A stretch of DNA of 40,413 bases from Pseudomonadota bacterium (GTDB taxonomy: Bacteria > Pseudomonadota > Gammaproteobacteria > Burkholderiales > SG8-39): NCBI GenBank assembly GCA_947455195.1, contig CANGMI010000011.1, positions 1 through 40,413 of the forward strand, given 5' to 3'. Under the pieces are notes generated by a model. The model was not told the DNA's origin, did not search any database, and saw only the letters and a list, made by a program, of their open reading frames with translations. The first letter of the stretch is position 1; each line of letters begins with the position of its first letter. The position numbers and the translations under genes were made by a program. Below, piece by piece: positions 25,631-35,133 of this stretch.

Positions 25631-26644
25631 ATGAAAACTCTGGTTGTCGATGTTCACGCGCATTACGTACCGCAACTCGCCTTCGATCGATTCGAGGCGA
25701 ACGCCGCGAAGTTCCCCGGTATCACGCTCGCGCGTGATGGCAAGACCAACCGGATGCAGTTCCCGGGGGCGGCAATGACACGCCCGATCAACCCGAAGCT
25801 CTCCGACCTCGGCGATCGGACGCGCTGGATGGACGACAAGGGCATTGATCATCAGTTGCTCGGCTTGTGGACTGACCTCGAAGGCTACGAACTGACCCCT
25901 GAGCAGGGCATGGCCTGGAGTCGATTCATCAACGATTGCGCATGGGAAGAATTGCGCGATCAGACGCGCTTCACCCCCTTGGCCAGCGTGCCGCTGCAAG
26001 ACGGCAAGCTGGCTGCCGAGGTTCTGGGCGAGGCCATGGAGCGTGGCTTCGGTGGTGCGATGATCGGTACGCAGCCCAAGGGCATCCAGGGCGGCAACCT
26101 CGATGACCCCTCGCTCGATCCGTTCTGGGAGACGGCCTCGAAACTGGGTGCTGCGCTCTTTCTGCACCCCATGTTTGTCTGCGGCGAGCCACGGCTCGAA
26201 GACTACGAGCTGGTGAATGCCGCCGGGCGCCTGGCCGACAGCACCATCGCCGTATCGCGGCTCCTCTATTCGGGGCATCTGCTGCGGTTCCCGGGTGTGA
26301 AGCTCGTCGTCGCCCATGGTGGCGCGGCGCTGCCCTATGCGATGGGGCGTCTCGGGCGCAACAACGATGCTTTCCCGAACAAGTTTGCCGATGCCCGCAA
26401 GGGTTTCGAGATGCTGTTCTTCGACTCGTGCGTGTTCGAACCGGCCGCGCTCGAGTTCCTGTGCAAGCGCTCGTCGCCCGAGCATGTCATGCTCGGCTCG
26501 GACATCCCCTTCCACATCGGTGACCCCGATCCGGTGAAGGTGGTCGAGGGCGCGTACCTGCGAAACGCCGATCGCAATGCCATCCTGGGTGGCAATGCGC
26601 AGCGCATCTTCCGGGTGCGCAAGGACTGCTGGTGCCGCTCCTAG
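25631..26644 (+). CDS. Amidohydrolase family protein, ACMSD/gamma-resorcylate decarboxylase-like
   Basis: The 337-residue protein begins MKTLVVDVHAHYVP. The metal ligands of the amidohydrolase 2 family are visible: H9 and H11 (HAH), H179 (FLHP), H229 (VVAHGGAALPY) and D291 (GSDIPF). This set is typical of the ACMSD-type branch, which decarboxylates or hydrolyses aromatic and cyclic acids with a divalent metal. The N terminus at ATG 25631 places HAH correctly; earlier in-frame ATGs lie in the Bug gene. Downstream it overlaps the DUF2721 gene by 13 bp. The preceding Bug receptor may supply its substrate, an inference from position. The sequence ends in CWCRS, an unusual cysteine-containing tail. 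Confidence 0.9.
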   Translation: MKTLVVDVHAHYVPQLAFDRFEANAAKFPGITLARDGKTNRMQFPGAAMTRPINPKLSDLGDRTRWMDDKGIDHQLLGLWTDLEGYELTPEQGMAWSRFINDCAWEELRDQTRFTPLASVPLQDGKLAAEVLGEAMERGFGGAMIGTQPKGIQGGNLDDPSLDPFWETASKLGAALFLHPMFVCGEPRLEDYELVNAAGRLADSTIAVSRLLYSGHLLRFPGVKLVVAHGGAALPYAMGRLGRNNDAFPNKFADARKGFEMLFFDSCVFEPAALEFLCKRSSPEHVMLGSDIPFHIGDPDPVKVVEGAYLRNADRNAILGGNAQRIFRVRKDCWCRS

Positions 26645-27135
26645 GACCGCCGGTGGATGCCGATGCGCTCACGCACGGCATCCAGCTGGCACTGGCCCCG
26701 GTGTTTCTGCTCACCGGGGTGGCGGGGTTGATCGGCGCGGTGTCCACCCGCCTTGCACGCATCATCGATCGCGGACGCGTCCTCGAGGACCGGATCGAGG
26801 CGCGCACGGTTCGCGACATCGACGCGAGTTACCGTGAACTGGCCCGCCTCAAGGTGCGCGGGCGTCTGGTGAACCTGTGCATGCTGCTGCTCACGCTGTG
26901 CGCCGCGCTGATCGGGCTCACGGTGATGGCGCTCTTTCTGGGAGAGACCACGGCGCTCGATACGGTTCGTCTGGTTTCGTTCAGCTTTGTCGGTGGCGTC
27001 GTGCTCTTCATCCTTTCGCTGCTGGGTTTCTTCGCCGAGACGCTGCTCGCGAGCCAGACCCTGCGCTTTCGGACGCGGCCGGCCACCGCGCCCCTTGCGG
27101 GTGATGCCTCCGATCGCGATCAGCCTCTCGATTAA
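26632..27135 (+). CDS. DUF2721 family small membrane protein
   Basis: The 167-residue protein has three hydrophobic helices, at about residues 18-36, 79-101 and 113-138. A charged cytoplasmic stretch lies between the first two (TRLARIIDRGRVLEDRIEAR, then ELARLKVRGRLVN). This layout and the TGVAGLIGAVSTRLARIIDR segment match DUF2721, a family of unknown function in proteobacteria. The start is GTG 26632, with AAGGA upstream, overlapping the amidohydrolase gene by 13 bp; a second GTG at 26653 is possible. Translational coupling with the amidohydrolase is likely, but a shared function is not implied, since DUF2721 genes occur in varied contexts. Confidence 0.8.
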   Translation: MPLLGPPVDADALTHGIQLALAPVFLLTGVAGLIGAVSTRLARIIDRGRVLEDRIEARTVRDIDASYRELARLKVRGRLVNLCMLLLTLCAALIGLTVMALFLGETTALDTVRLVSFSFVGGVVLFILSLLGFFAETLLASQTLRFRTRPATAPLAGDASDRDQPLD

Positions 27136-27211
27136 ATAATATTCATATTCAAGGGGTTGAGATTTGAGCCGTTGATCGCGCTTGCGGTCGGACGGGCACA
27201 TTGCGTATCGT
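27131..27211 (+). promoter_or_regulatory. AT-rich patch and possible promoter upstream of nrdJ
   Basis: Around 27131-27150, at the end of the DUF2721 gene, the sequence is almost purely A/T (ATTAAATAATATTCATATTC) and contains AATAT-TC-ATATT as an inverted repeat; the surroundings are GC-rich. Further on TTGCGG (27182-27187) and TATCGT (27206-27211) with 18 bases between could be -35 and -10 hexamers. I see no NrdR-box pair and no B12-box, and about 100 bases is too short for a cobalamin riboswitch. Promoter assignment is tentative. Confidence 0.3.
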
Positions 27212-27237
27212 CTGCCTGTTTCCGGAGAGAGCCCCGC

Positions 27238-30213
27238 ATGTCATCTATCGCCCCGCCCATCCCGTCCGCCATGCTTGCCTCGTCACCGCTGCCCGAGCAG
27301 GAGATATCGGGTGAAATCCTGATCGAGAAGTACGCCAAGGGCGTCGAGGTGTCGGTGGCTGACGTGCGCCGACGCGTGGCGCGGGCGCTGGCCGCGGTCG
27401 AGCCCGAGGCCGAGCAGGTGCAGTGGGAAGCGCGCTTCATGGCGGCCCAGGAAGCGGGCTTCGTGCCGGCCGGGCGCATCAACTCGGCGGCGGGTACCAA
27501 TCTGCAGGCAACGCTCATCAATTGCTTCGTGCAGCCGGTCGGCGACTCCATTACCGAACTGGTCGATGGTCGGCCCGGTATCTACACCGCGCTCTCCGAG
27601 TCGGCCGAGACGATGCGTCGAGGCGGTGGGGTGGGTTATGACTTTTCGTCGATCCGTCCGCGCGGGGCCCTGGTAAGGGGTACCCAGTCCCATGCCAGTG
27701 GCCCGGTCTCCTATATGCGGGTGTTCGACCGTTCCTGCGAGACCGTCGAGTCGGCGGGTTCGCGGCGGGGCGCCCAGATGGGGGTTCTGCGGTGTGACCA
27801 TCCTGACATCGAAGCCTTCATTCATGCCAAGGACAGTGGCGATCTCACCAACTTCAATGTCTCGGTGGGCGTCACCGATGCCTTCATGCAGGCGGTGGAG
27901 AGCGATGGCGAGATCGAACTCGTGCATCGGGCCGAACCCTCGCCCGAGCATGTGGGTGTGCCGACACAACGCAGTGACGGTCTGTGGGTCTATCGAAGGA
28001 TCCCGGCACGGGCGCTGTGGGATCAGATCATGCGATCGACCTACGATCACGCCGAGCCGGGCATTCTCTTTCTCGATCGCATCAACCGCGACAACAACCT
28101 GTACTACTGCGAGACCATCGAGAGCACGAACCCGTGCGCTGAACAGCCGCTGCCACCCTACGGGTGCTGCTGCCTCGGATCGATCGATCTGACCCACTTC
28201 GTGCGTGATGCGTTCACGCCCGCTGCGCGGTTTGACGAAGCGGCCTTTGGCAAGGTGGTCGATGTCTCGGTGCGCATGCTCGACGACGTGCTCGACGCCA
28301 CTCGCTGGCCGCTCGCCGCGCAGCAGGAGGAGGCGCGCAACAAGCGGCGTGTCGGCCTCGGGTTTACCGGGCTGGGTGACACCCTCATCATGCTCGGCCT
28401 GCGCTACGACACGCCGGCGGCACGCACGGCGGCCGCGCGCATCTCCGAGGTGATGCGCGATCGTGCCTACCTCGCATCGGTCGAACTGGCCCGCGAGCGT
28501 GGAGCCTTTCCGCTCTTCAATGCCGATCTTTACCTGTCAGGAGGCAATTTCGCATCGCGGTTGCCGGCCGACATCAAGCAGAAGATTCGTCAGTACGGCA
28601 TCCGCAATTCGCACCTGCTGTCGATCGCTCCCACCGGCACCATCAGCCTCGCCTTTGCCGACAACGCGTCCAATGGCATCGAGCCGCCCTTCTCCTGGGT
28701 CTACACCCGACGCAAGCGCCTCGCCGAGGGCGGCTGGAAGCAGTACACGGTGGAGGATCATGCCTGGCGCCTCTATCGCCATCTGCATGGCGAGACGGCC
28801 AGCCTGCCTGATGCGTTCGTGACCGCGCTCGAGATCTCGGCGCGCGCGCACATGGAGATGGTGGCGGCGGTTGCCCCATTCATCGACACCAGCATCTCGA
28901 AAACGGTGAACGTGCCCGAAGATTATCCGTACGCCGACTTCGAAGACCTCTACATGGGAGCCTGGAAGGCGAACCTGAAAGGGCTCGCCACCTATCGGCC
29001 CAACAAGGTGCTGGGCGCTGTGCTCTCGGTGGCTCCGCCGCCCGAGGCGCATGCAGCGGTGCTGGCCCCTGTCGCCGAACCCGCCCGGAGCGAGGGGGTG
29101 CCCGCTGCGTCGGTCGGCGCCACAACCCGCGCCGTCGCAGTCGAGGGCGATGCGCCTGGCGATGCCAACCGGCGCCTGGTGATCCAGTCGTTGCCGGCGA
29201 CGGTGCTCGCCTCCCTGCGCTGGCCCGATCGTCCCGAGATGCCCGATGGCAACCTTGCCTGGACCTACATGCTGCGCCACCCGCAGGGTGACTTTGCGCT
29301 CTTCGTCGGTCATGTCGAGACGGCGGCGGGCGCCTTTCCCTTCGAGGCCTGGGTGAATGGTGCCGAGCAGCCGCGCGGTCTGGGAGCGGTGGCCAAGACC
29401 CTCTCGATGGACATGCGGGCCAACGATCGCAAGTGGCTTGCCCTCAAGCTCGAGGCCCTCGCCAAGGTACCGGGAGAGCGCGAATTCGAGATGCCCTTCC
29501 CACCCGAAGGGGCGTCGCGGCGCATGCCCGGCATCGTCGCGGCGGTCGCGCAACTCATTCGCTACCGATGCGACCGGCTCGATGCCCTGCCCCGTGAGGG
29601 CGAGGCTACACTCGATCTGGATGGCGCCAGCCCGACCCCGGTGATCGATGCGATGTTCACGGTGGCAGAGCCGCGCACCGGTACCGACGGCACCTTGTCG
29701 TGGACGGTCGACGTGCAGAACCCGGCGACCGGCGAAGATTTCGTTCTCGGGTTGAAGGAGTTCACACTCTCGAGCGGTGAAACGCGTCCCTACGCCATGT
29801 GGCTGGCGGGCAATTACCCACGTGCACTCGACGGCCTGGCGCGGATCCTGTCGCTCGACATGCGGGTCATCGACCCGGCCTGGATCGGCATGAAGCTGCG
29901 CAAGCTGCTCAACTACTCGGAGCCGCTCGGTGACTTCATGGCCTTTGTGCCGGGGGAGCGACGCCAGCAAGTGTGGCCTTCGACGGTAGCTTACATTGCG
30001 CGCCTCGTGATTCACCGGTACGCGATGCTGGGTGTGCTCGACGAGAACGGCATGCCCTGCCAGTCGATGGGTATTCTGGGCGAGCCACGCAGCGAGAATG
30101 AACCGCAACGGATGGACGGCAGTCTGTGTGCCGAGTGCGGCAATCACGCCGTCATTCGGCGTGATGGCTGCGAGTTCTGCACGGCGTGCGGTGCGGTCGG
30201 GGCCTGCGGCTAG
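27238..30213 (+). CDS. nrdJ: Adenosylcobalamin-dependent ribonucleotide reductase, class II
   Basis: The 991-residue enzyme reduces ribonucleotides to deoxyribonucleotides by a radical mechanism started by vitamin B12 coenzyme, so it needs no oxygen and no small subunit. The redox pair is C96 (LINCFVQPV) and C311 (in [11 protein letters not shown], with two extra flanking cysteines). The thiyl-radical site is N298-P-C300-A-E302. [19 protein letters not shown] (465-483) is a conserved substrate-site region. After a linker rich in Ala and Pro (about 598-645) come two copies of a TSCPD-like domain (about 650-785 and 805-935). The tail has CAECG and CTACG pairs that re-reduce the active site. GGAGAGAG before ATG 27238 supports the start. 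It overlaps the convergent oxygenase gene by 4 bp at its end. Confidence 0.95.
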   Translation: MSSIAPPIPSAMLASSPLPEQEISGEILIEKYAKGVEVSVADVRRRVARALAAVEPEAEQVQWEARFMAAQEAGFVPAGRINSAAGTNLQATLINCFVQPVGDSITELVDGRPGIYTALSESAETMRRGGGVGYDFSSIRPRGALVRGTQSHASGPVSYMRVFDRSCETVESAGSRRGAQMGVLRCDHPDIEAFIHAKDSGDLTNFNVSVGVTDAFMQAVESDGEIELVHRAEPSPEHVGVPTQRSDGLWVYRRIPARALWDQIMRSTYDHAEPGILFLDRINRDNNLYYCETIESTNPCAEQPLPPYGCCCLGSIDLTHFVRDAFTPAARFDEAAFGKVVDVSVRMLDDVLDATRWPLAAQQEEARNKRRVGLGFTGLGDTLIMLGLRYDTPAARTAAARISEVMRDRAYLASVELARERGAFPLFNADLYLSGGNFASRLPADIKQKIRQYGIRNSHLLSIAPTGTISLAFADNASNGIEPPFSWVYTRRKRLAEGGWKQYTVEDHAWRLYRHLHGETASLPDAFVTALEISARAHMEMVAAVAPFIDTSISKTVNVPEDYPYADFEDLYMGAWKANLKGLATYRPNKVLGAVLSVAPPPEAHAAVLAPVAEPARSEGVPAASVGATTRAVAVEGDAPGDANRRLVIQSLPATVLASLRWPDRPEMPDGNLAWTYMLRHPQGDFALFVGHVETAAGAFPFEAWVNGAEQPRGLGAVAKTLSMDMRANDRKWLALKLEALAKVPGEREFEMPFPPEGASRRMPGIVAAVAQLIRYRCDRLDALPREGEATLDLDGASPTPVIDAMFTVAEPRTGTDGTLSWTVDVQNPATGEDFVLGLKEFTLSSGETRPYAMWLAGNYPRALDGLARILSLDMRVIDPAWIGMKLRKLLNYSEPLGDFMAFVPGERRQQVWPSTVAYIARLVIHRYAMLGVLDENGMPCQSMGILGEPRSENEPQRMDGSLCAECGNHAVIRRDGCEFCTACGAVGACG

Positions 30214-31229
30214 GCGAGCCGCGCCGCTTCGCGCGCGGCATCGGCGTTCAGTTCGAGCGCGCGTGAGCCGGCCAGTTTGGCCTTGAGGTGTTCTGCCACT
30301 GTGGTGGGCGGGTAGAGCGGTGGATGGGTTGCATCGGTGCAACTGGGCAGGCAGACGATGACCGCATCGGCGTTGCCATCGTGGAAGAGGGCGGCCGAGC
30401 GGCGCCGGATCACTCGACCCTCGGGGGTCACGGGTGGCAGTACCCGATGCATCGAGGAAATCCAGCGGTCGTTGGTCCAGCGCGCCATCATGTCGCCCAG
30501 GTTGACCAGCAGGGCGCCCGGGGCGGGCATGACGTCATGCCAGAGGCCGGCGCGATCGAGCACTTGCAGGCCGGGTGATACGTCGTCGGCCCACAGGACG
30601 GTGCAGATGCCGTAGTCGGTATGGGCTCCCATGCCCATCTGGTCGACCTCGACCCGTGTCACGCCCTCGGGCATGGCGTAATGATTCATGCGCAGGACGT
30701 CGAGCGAGTGGTCTTCGAACTGCGCGAAGTAATTTTCCGGCAGGTCCAGAGCCACGGCGAATATCGTCGCCAGCCGTCGTGCGAGCGCGCCCGCGTGGGA
30801 AAACCAGGTTTCGACGCCCGCGCGAAAGTCGGGGTGGCCATCGGGCCAGAGGTTTTCCGGATAGTCGAGCGGATCGAGATCCAGTTCGGGCCATTGCGAT
30901 GCCGGTGCGCCGACATTGAAGGCCTCGAAGAGGTCGGCAGCGCTCGCCACGCCGAGGCTGTAGCTGAGACGCTCGCTGAGCGGTCCGGAGTAGCCGCGGT
31001 TGATCCGCACCGAGGATGGCCGCGATGCCATCTTGGCCGCCATTGGCTGGGAGAAGAATTCGTCAATCGCACGCGCAAGTCCGGCGATCACGTCCTCCGG
31101 AATGCCATGGCCTCTGATCTGCATGAACCCGATCGTGCTGGCGGCGGCGTCGACGGCGCGCGCGATGTGGTCGCGTTCCTCGGGCGTACCATCGCCAAAG
31201 CGGGCGATGTCGATGATCGGAATGTCCAT
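30210..31229 (-). CDS. Second 2-oxoglutarate/Fe(II)-dependent oxygenase, IPNS-like
   Basis: The 339-residue protein starts [14 protein letters not shown] and follows the same plan as the oxygenase at 8754: N-terminal DIOX_N ([13 protein letters not shown]), iron ligands H203 and D205 in AHTDYG and H261 in [10 protein letters not shown], and the RxS motif R276-R-S278. It contains [20 protein letters not shown], nearly identical to the other copy, but overall the two are distant paralogues with different middle regions. The substrate is unknown. ATG 31229 is supported by GAGGA seven bases upstream. It is convergent with nrdJ (4-bp overlap) and lies downstream of fbp on the same strand after 126 bases, so it could be co-transcribed with fbp or have its own promoter. 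Confidence 0.92.
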   Translation of the reverse strand: MDIPIIDIARFGDGTPEERDHIARAVDAAASTIGFMQIRGHGIPEDVIAGLARAIDEFFSQPMAAKMASRPSSVRINRGYSGPLSERLSYSLGVASAADLFEAFNVGAPASQWPELDLDPLDYPENLWPDGHPDFRAGVETWFSHAGALARRLATIFAVALDLPENYFAQFEDHSLDVLRMNHYAMPEGVTRVEVDQMGMGAHTDYGICTVLWADDVSPGLQVLDRAGLWHDVMPAPGALLVNLGDMMARWTNDRWISSMHRVLPPVTPEGRVIRRRSAALFHDGNADAVIVCLPSCTDATHPPLYPPTTVAEHLKAKLAGSRALELNADAAREAARLA

Positions 31230-31355
31230 GCAGGAGTCCTCGTGATGACCGCGTGCGCGACCCGCGCCCGACGATCGGTCTGGCCGGCCGTCAGGGACGC
31301 TGCAGGCATGCAGCATGGCAGGCAGCGCGATCCGGTCGGGCAGGGCGCCGGTGGG

Positions 31356-32348
31356 TTACTGGTGATAGTGCCGGACCTGCTCGACTTCGTTACGTGAACC
31401 AAGTACGACGCCGACCCGCTGATGCAGCGCCGTGGGCTGGATGTCGAGAATGCGCCGTGCCCCGTCGGTGGCGGCACCACCGGCCTGCTCGATCACGAAC
31501 GCCATCGGATTGGCCTCGTACATCAGGCGCAGGCGCCCTTCCTTGTACTTCGAATCGGCCGGGTACATGAAGATGCCGCCGCGCGAGATGATCCGATAGA
31601 CATCGGCCACCATCGATGCCACCCAGCGCATGTTGAAGTCCTTGCCGCGCGGGCCGGTCTTGCCGGCCAGGCATTCGCTGATGTAACGCGCGATCGGTGC
31701 CGTCCAGTTGCGACTGTTCGACATGTTGATCGCGAACTCGGCCGTGTCCGGGCCGATGCTGACGGCGGGTTCGGTCAGGATGAAGCTGCCCACCTCCCGG
31801 TCGAGGGTGAATGCCACCGTGCCGTTGCCCACCGTGAGGACCAGCATGGTCGCCGGGCCGTAGACGGCGAAGCCTGCCGCGACCTGGTTTGAGCCGGCCT
31901 GCAGGAAGCTCTTCTCGGTGACCGGATCGGCGCCGCTCGGGCAGGGCAGCACCGAGAAGATGGTGCCGATTGACACGTTCACATCAATGTTCGAGGATCC
32001 GTCCAGCGGGTCGATCATCAGCAGGTACGCACCGGTCGGATAGTGCTCCGGCATCAGGTGGGGATGCTCCATCTCCTCGGACACCATCGCGGCCAGGTGT
32101 CCGCCCCATTCGTTGGCCTCGATCAGGATTTCGTTCGAGATGATGTCGAGTTTCTTCTGCGCCTCACCCTGCACGTTCTCGCTGCCGGCCGTGCCGAGCA
32201 TGTCGGCCAGTGCCCCCTTGCTGACCGCGTGGCTGATCGCCTTGCAGGCGCGCGCCACGACCTCGATCAGCAGGCGCAGCTCTGGCGTGACGGTGCCGCC
32301 GAGGCGCTGCTGCTCGATCAGGTACTGTGTAAGGGTGATGCGTTTCAT
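31356..32348 (-). CDS. fbp: Fructose-1,6-bisphosphatase, class I
   Basis: The 330-residue protein is a normal-length class I FBPase. It has the metal-binding [20 protein letters not shown] segment near residues 114-133, SEEMEHP upstream, the NMSNSRNW region and the substrate-binding [20 protein letters not shown] followed by [18 protein letters not shown]. It removes the 1-phosphate from fructose-1,6-bisphosphate in gluconeogenesis and needs Mg2+. ATG 32348 gives the family N terminus [15 protein letters not shown], with AGGA eight bases upstream. It is divergent from the second Bug receptor gene. No Calvin-cycle partner genes are nearby, so the role is probably housekeeping gluconeogenesis on organic acids. 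Confidence 0.96.
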   Translation of the reverse strand: MKRITLTQYLIEQQRLGGTVTPELRLLIEVVARACKAISHAVSKGALADMLGTAGSENVQGEAQKKLDIISNEILIEANEWGGHLAAMVSEEMEHPHLMPEHYPTGAYLLMIDPLDGSSNIDVNVSIGTIFSVLPCPSGADPVTEKSFLQAGSNQVAAGFAVYGPATMLVLTVGNGTVAFTLDREVGSFILTEPAVSIGPDTAEFAINMSNSRNWTAPIARYISECLAGKTGPRGKDFNMRWVASMVADVYRIISRGGIFMYPADSKYKEGRLRLMYEANPMAFVIEQAGGAATDGARRILDIQPTALHQRVGVVLGSRNEVEQVRHYHQ

Positions 32349-32507
32349 CGGGAGATCCTGTTGAGTTGGGCCTGGAGAGCGATCGTGAATGACTGTCTGA
32401 CCGGGATGGCCCGAGTGGCGGGTGGGCGGTGGGCACAACGGCCGGGCCATGCCCCGATTATCCCGCAATCGGGGCGGGCGATTGCGCGCAGCAGGACGCG
32501 CACGATC

Positions 32508-33545
32508 GTGCTGGTCGGCCCCAGCCGTGCCGGACGAGCCGTTCGATGCGGGCATTCTGCCGGTGGAGGTCGTTCTGGCGGGGCCGCATTGCGTGCGCTG
32601 ATGATGGGTGCTGCCCTGATCGTTTGCGCTGCACCGGCACACGCGCAGAACCCCGAGGCAGGTGCGCGTCCAATGCGCCTCGTGGTGCCGTTCCCGAGCG
32701 GTCCGGCCGACCTTCTCGGACGGCTCTATGCGCCACGCATGAGCGAACTCCTGGGCCGCCCGGTGATCGTCGAGAATCGCAGCGGTGCTACCGGCACCAT
32801 CGGTGCCGACATGGTGGCCAAGGCGCCGCCGGACGGCAACACGATCCTCTTTACGGTCGATCTGCCGCTCGTCATGGCACCAGCGCTCTTTCGTACACCG
32901 TATGACCCGCGCACGGCCTTCGCGCCCATTGCGGCAGTGGGCGAGACGATGCAGTTGATCGTGGTGCATCCCTCGGTGGGTGCCCGGTCGATCGATGAGC
33001 TGGTGGCGCTGGCGCGTGCCCGGCCCGGACAGCTCACCTTCGCCTCGGCGGGCAATGCTTCGCCGGGTCATGTGTGTGGCGAGATGCTCAACGCGCGCCT
33101 GGCGATCCAGATGACGCATGTACCCTACCGGGGCGCAGGTCCGGCTTCGCAGGCCCTCGTGGCAGGCGAGGTGTCGCTTTTCTGCGGTCCGATTACCCAG
33201 ACCCTGCCGTTCATGACCGCTGGCCGCCTGGTGGGCCTGGCAGTGACCGGTGATCGAGCCTCGCCGCTGGTGCCGGGCATGCCTGTACTGGCCGAGCGGT
33301 TTCCCGGGTTCGTGGTAAGCAACTGGTACGGGTTCATGTCGCCTGCGGGCACGCCCGCCGCGACCCTGGCCCCGATTGTCCAGGCGCTGCGTCGCATCGT
33401 CGCCGAGCGAGAGATCCGCGACCGCCTCACCGGGTTGGGGGTGGACGCCCTCTTTCTCGAGGGGGCAGCCCTCGGGCAGCGCGTCGATGTCGATCTGAGT
33501 CGCTGGTCGAGGGTGATCAGTCAAACCGGGGTCAAGGCGGAATAA
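32508..33545 (+). CDS. Second Bug/TctC family periplasmic solute receptor
   Basis: From GTG 32508 the product is 345 residues, with a signal-peptide core [21 protein letters not shown]. The mature part shows Bug features: [20 protein letters not shown], then [20 protein letters not shown], then [19 protein letters not shown]. The first motif reads PFPSGPAD instead of the more usual P(F/Y)PPGGxxD, so ligand contacts may differ. The start is uncertain: GTG 32508 has AGCAGGA upstream and gives a reasonable Arg-rich N-region; ATG 32406 would add 34 residues, and ATG 32601 would leave a signal peptide with no basic N-region. No TctA/B genes are adjacent. The PucG-like gene follows after about 20-45 bases and the two may form an operon. 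Confidence 0.88.
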   Translation: MLVGPSRAGRAVRCGHSAGGGRSGGAALRALMMGAALIVCAAPAHAQNPEAGARPMRLVVPFPSGPADLLGRLYAPRMSELLGRPVIVENRSGATGTIGADMVAKAPPDGNTILFTVDLPLVMAPALFRTPYDPRTAFAPIAAVGETMQLIVVHPSVGARSIDELVALARARPGQLTFASAGNASPGHVCGEMLNARLAIQMTHVPYRGAGPASQALVAGEVSLFCGPITQTLPFMTAGRLVGLAVTGDRASPLVPGMPVLAERFPGFVVSNWYGFMSPAGTPAATLAPIVQALRRIVAEREIRDRLTGLGVDALFLEGAALGQRVDVDLSRWSRVISQTGVKAE

Positions 33546-33549
33546 GTCC

Positions 33550-33555
33550 TACAAT
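33550..33555 (+). promoter_or_regulatory. Possible -10 element before the PucG-like gene
   Basis: TACAAT lies just after the Bug gene stop. A transcript from it would begin around 33562, leaving almost no leader for ATG 33567 but a normal one for ATG 33591, which has its own AGG seven bases upstream. No good -35 hexamer is visible at 16-18 bases, so this is a weak call that mainly helps choose the start codon. Confidence 0.25.
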
Positions 33556-33590
33556 CGAGCGATCCCATGCCATCGATCGACAGGTCTGCC

Positions 33591-34841
33591 ATGTCCACGA
33601 CGCTTCAGATTTTTGATGAAATCGACCCCGCGCCTCGCTTGCTGATGGGGCCGGGTCCGATCAATGCCTATCCGCGAGTGTTGCGTGCGATGTCGGCCCA
33701 GTTGCTGGGGCAGTTCGATCCGCAGTTCCGGCAGTACATGCGCGAGACGATGGCGCTCTATCGCCAGGTCTTCGAAACCGGTAACGAATGGACGATGATC
33801 ATCGACGGTACCGCGCGTTCGGCGATCGAGGCCGTGATGGCCTCGCTGGTCGAGGTGGGCGATACGGTGCTTGTGGCGAGCTTCGGTCGATTCGGTCAGT
33901 TGAAGACCGAAATCGCCCGCCGCTGCGGCGCCGATGTGCGCGTCATCGAAGCCGAGTGGGGTACGGTGTTCACGCCGGCGCGCATCGAGGCGGCCATACT
34001 CGAACACCGTCCGCGCTTGCTCGCCTTGTGCCAGGGCGATACGTCGACCACGATGCTCCAGCCGCTGGAGGAGATCGGCGCCATCTGCCGGCGTCATGGC
34101 GTGCTGCTCCAGGTCGACGCCACGGCGTCCTTTGCGGGGACCCCGCTGCCGGTGGATGCCTGGCAGATCGATGCGGTGACGGCCGGCCTTCAAAAGTGTC
34201 TGGGCGGGCCCTCGGGGGCCGCGCCAATCACCTTTTCGGCTGAGGTCGGCGAGCGCATCCGCCGCCGTCGGCATATCGAGGAGGGGTTGCAGACGGCGGG
34301 TTACGTTCCCGGGTCGGGCAGTCGCATCCATTCCAATTATTTCGATCTGGCCATGGTGATGGATTACTGGTCGGCCTCTGCGCTCAACCACCACACCGAA
34401 GCGACCACGATGCTGTACGGGGCGCGCGAGTGTGCGCGGGTCCTGCTGCAGGAAGGCCTTGCCGCCTGCTTCGAGCGGCATGCACGCGCGGGCGACGCGA
34501 TGGTGGCCGGCATCGAGGCGATGGGACTCACGGTGTTCGGCGACAAGTCGCACAAGATGCCCAATGTGGTCGGTATCGTGATTCCACCGGGTGTCGATGG
34601 CGATCGTGTGCGCACCGCCATGCTCGAGCACTACAACATCGAAATCGGCAGTTCCTTCGGGCCCCTGCACGGCAAGATCTGGCGCATCGGCACGATGGGC
34701 TACAACGCGCGCAAGGACTGCGTGCTGGTGACCTTGGGCGCGCTCGAGGCCGTGCTGGCCGCCGAAGGGCACCGTTCCGTTCGCGGTGCTGCCGTTGATG
34801 CCGCTCTGGCCCGCTGGAGTCTGCCGCACCGTAGCGCCTGA
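33591..34841 (+). CDS. pucG: PLP-dependent class V aminotransferase, PucG-type (ureidoglycine-glyoxylate aminotransferase)
   Basis: The 416-residue protein is a fold-type I class V aminotransferase of the alanine-glyoxylate family. The PLP lysine is K202 in TAGLQKCLGGPSG. Segments typical of PucG/HpxJ are PRVLRAMSAQLLGQFDPQF, SNYFDLAMVMDYWS, LNHHTEATTMLYGARE and GSSFGPLHGKIWRIGTMGY near the C terminus. PucG transfers the amino group of (S)-ureidoglycine to glyoxylate in purine breakdown. I matched it from memory of the B. subtilis protein, and other glyoxylate aminotransferases are close relatives. ATG 33591 is preferred over 33567 because of the AGG spacing and matching length. A BMP-type nucleoside transporter operon follows on the same strand, which supports purine use. 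Confidence 0.82.
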   Translation: MSTTLQIFDEIDPAPRLLMGPGPINAYPRVLRAMSAQLLGQFDPQFRQYMRETMALYRQVFETGNEWTMIIDGTARSAIEAVMASLVEVGDTVLVASFGRFGQLKTEIARRCGADVRVIEAEWGTVFTPARIEAAILEHRPRLLALCQGDTSTTMLQPLEEIGAICRRHGVLLQVDATASFAGTPLPVDAWQIDAVTAGLQKCLGGPSGAAPITFSAEVGERIRRRRHIEEGLQTAGYVPGSGSRIHSNYFDLAMVMDYWSASALNHHTEATTMLYGARECARVLLQEGLAACFERHARAGDAMVAGIEAMGLTVFGDKSHKMPNVVGIVIPPGVDGDRVRTAMLEHYNIEIGSSFGPLHGKIWRIGTMGYNARKDCVLVTLGALEAVLAAEGHRSVRGAAVDAALARWSLPHRSA

Positions 34842-35133
34842 CCGTGCGTCTTGCGCCGCAACGGGGTGGGTGGCTCTGGTGCAGGTCGATTGTGCGATGC
34901 CCCATCGCGGGGCGGGCCGCGGTTGCCCGTCGCCCCGGCAGGTCATTGGCGCACGGCCGCGCTCTCGGGCCCACCGCCAGGAGTACGCTCGGGCATGAAT
35001 CTCGCTTCGACCTCTCGGGTCAGCAGCGGCGGTCGACAGTTTCCCGTGCGGGCGAGTCGGGCTAAACTCGATTGCGCGGGGCGTCGTCCTGCAGTGTGCC
35101 GTTGCGTCTGACACCCTCCAACGAGGCCATTGC
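34842..35133 (+). other. Intergenic region with possible promoter for the BMP transporter operon
   Basis: This 292-base gap shows no credible gene. A GCCCC-ATCGC-GGGGC hairpin (34899-34913) lacks a T tract. Near the downstream end TTTCCC (35041-35046) and TAAACT (35064-35069) are 17 bases apart and could be a weak promoter; the transporter ATG is 65 bases further on. Binding sites for a purine-responsive regulator would be expected here, but I cannot identify one. Confidence 0.3.

Noticed and set aside
27136-27237. Cobalamin riboswitch upstream of the B12-dependent reductase
   Set aside because: The gap is only about 100 bases and no B12-box or matching helices are seen.
34899-34913. Hairpin GCCCC-ATCGC-GGGGC as a terminator after the PucG-like gene
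   Set aside because: The stem is only five pairs and no T tract follows.
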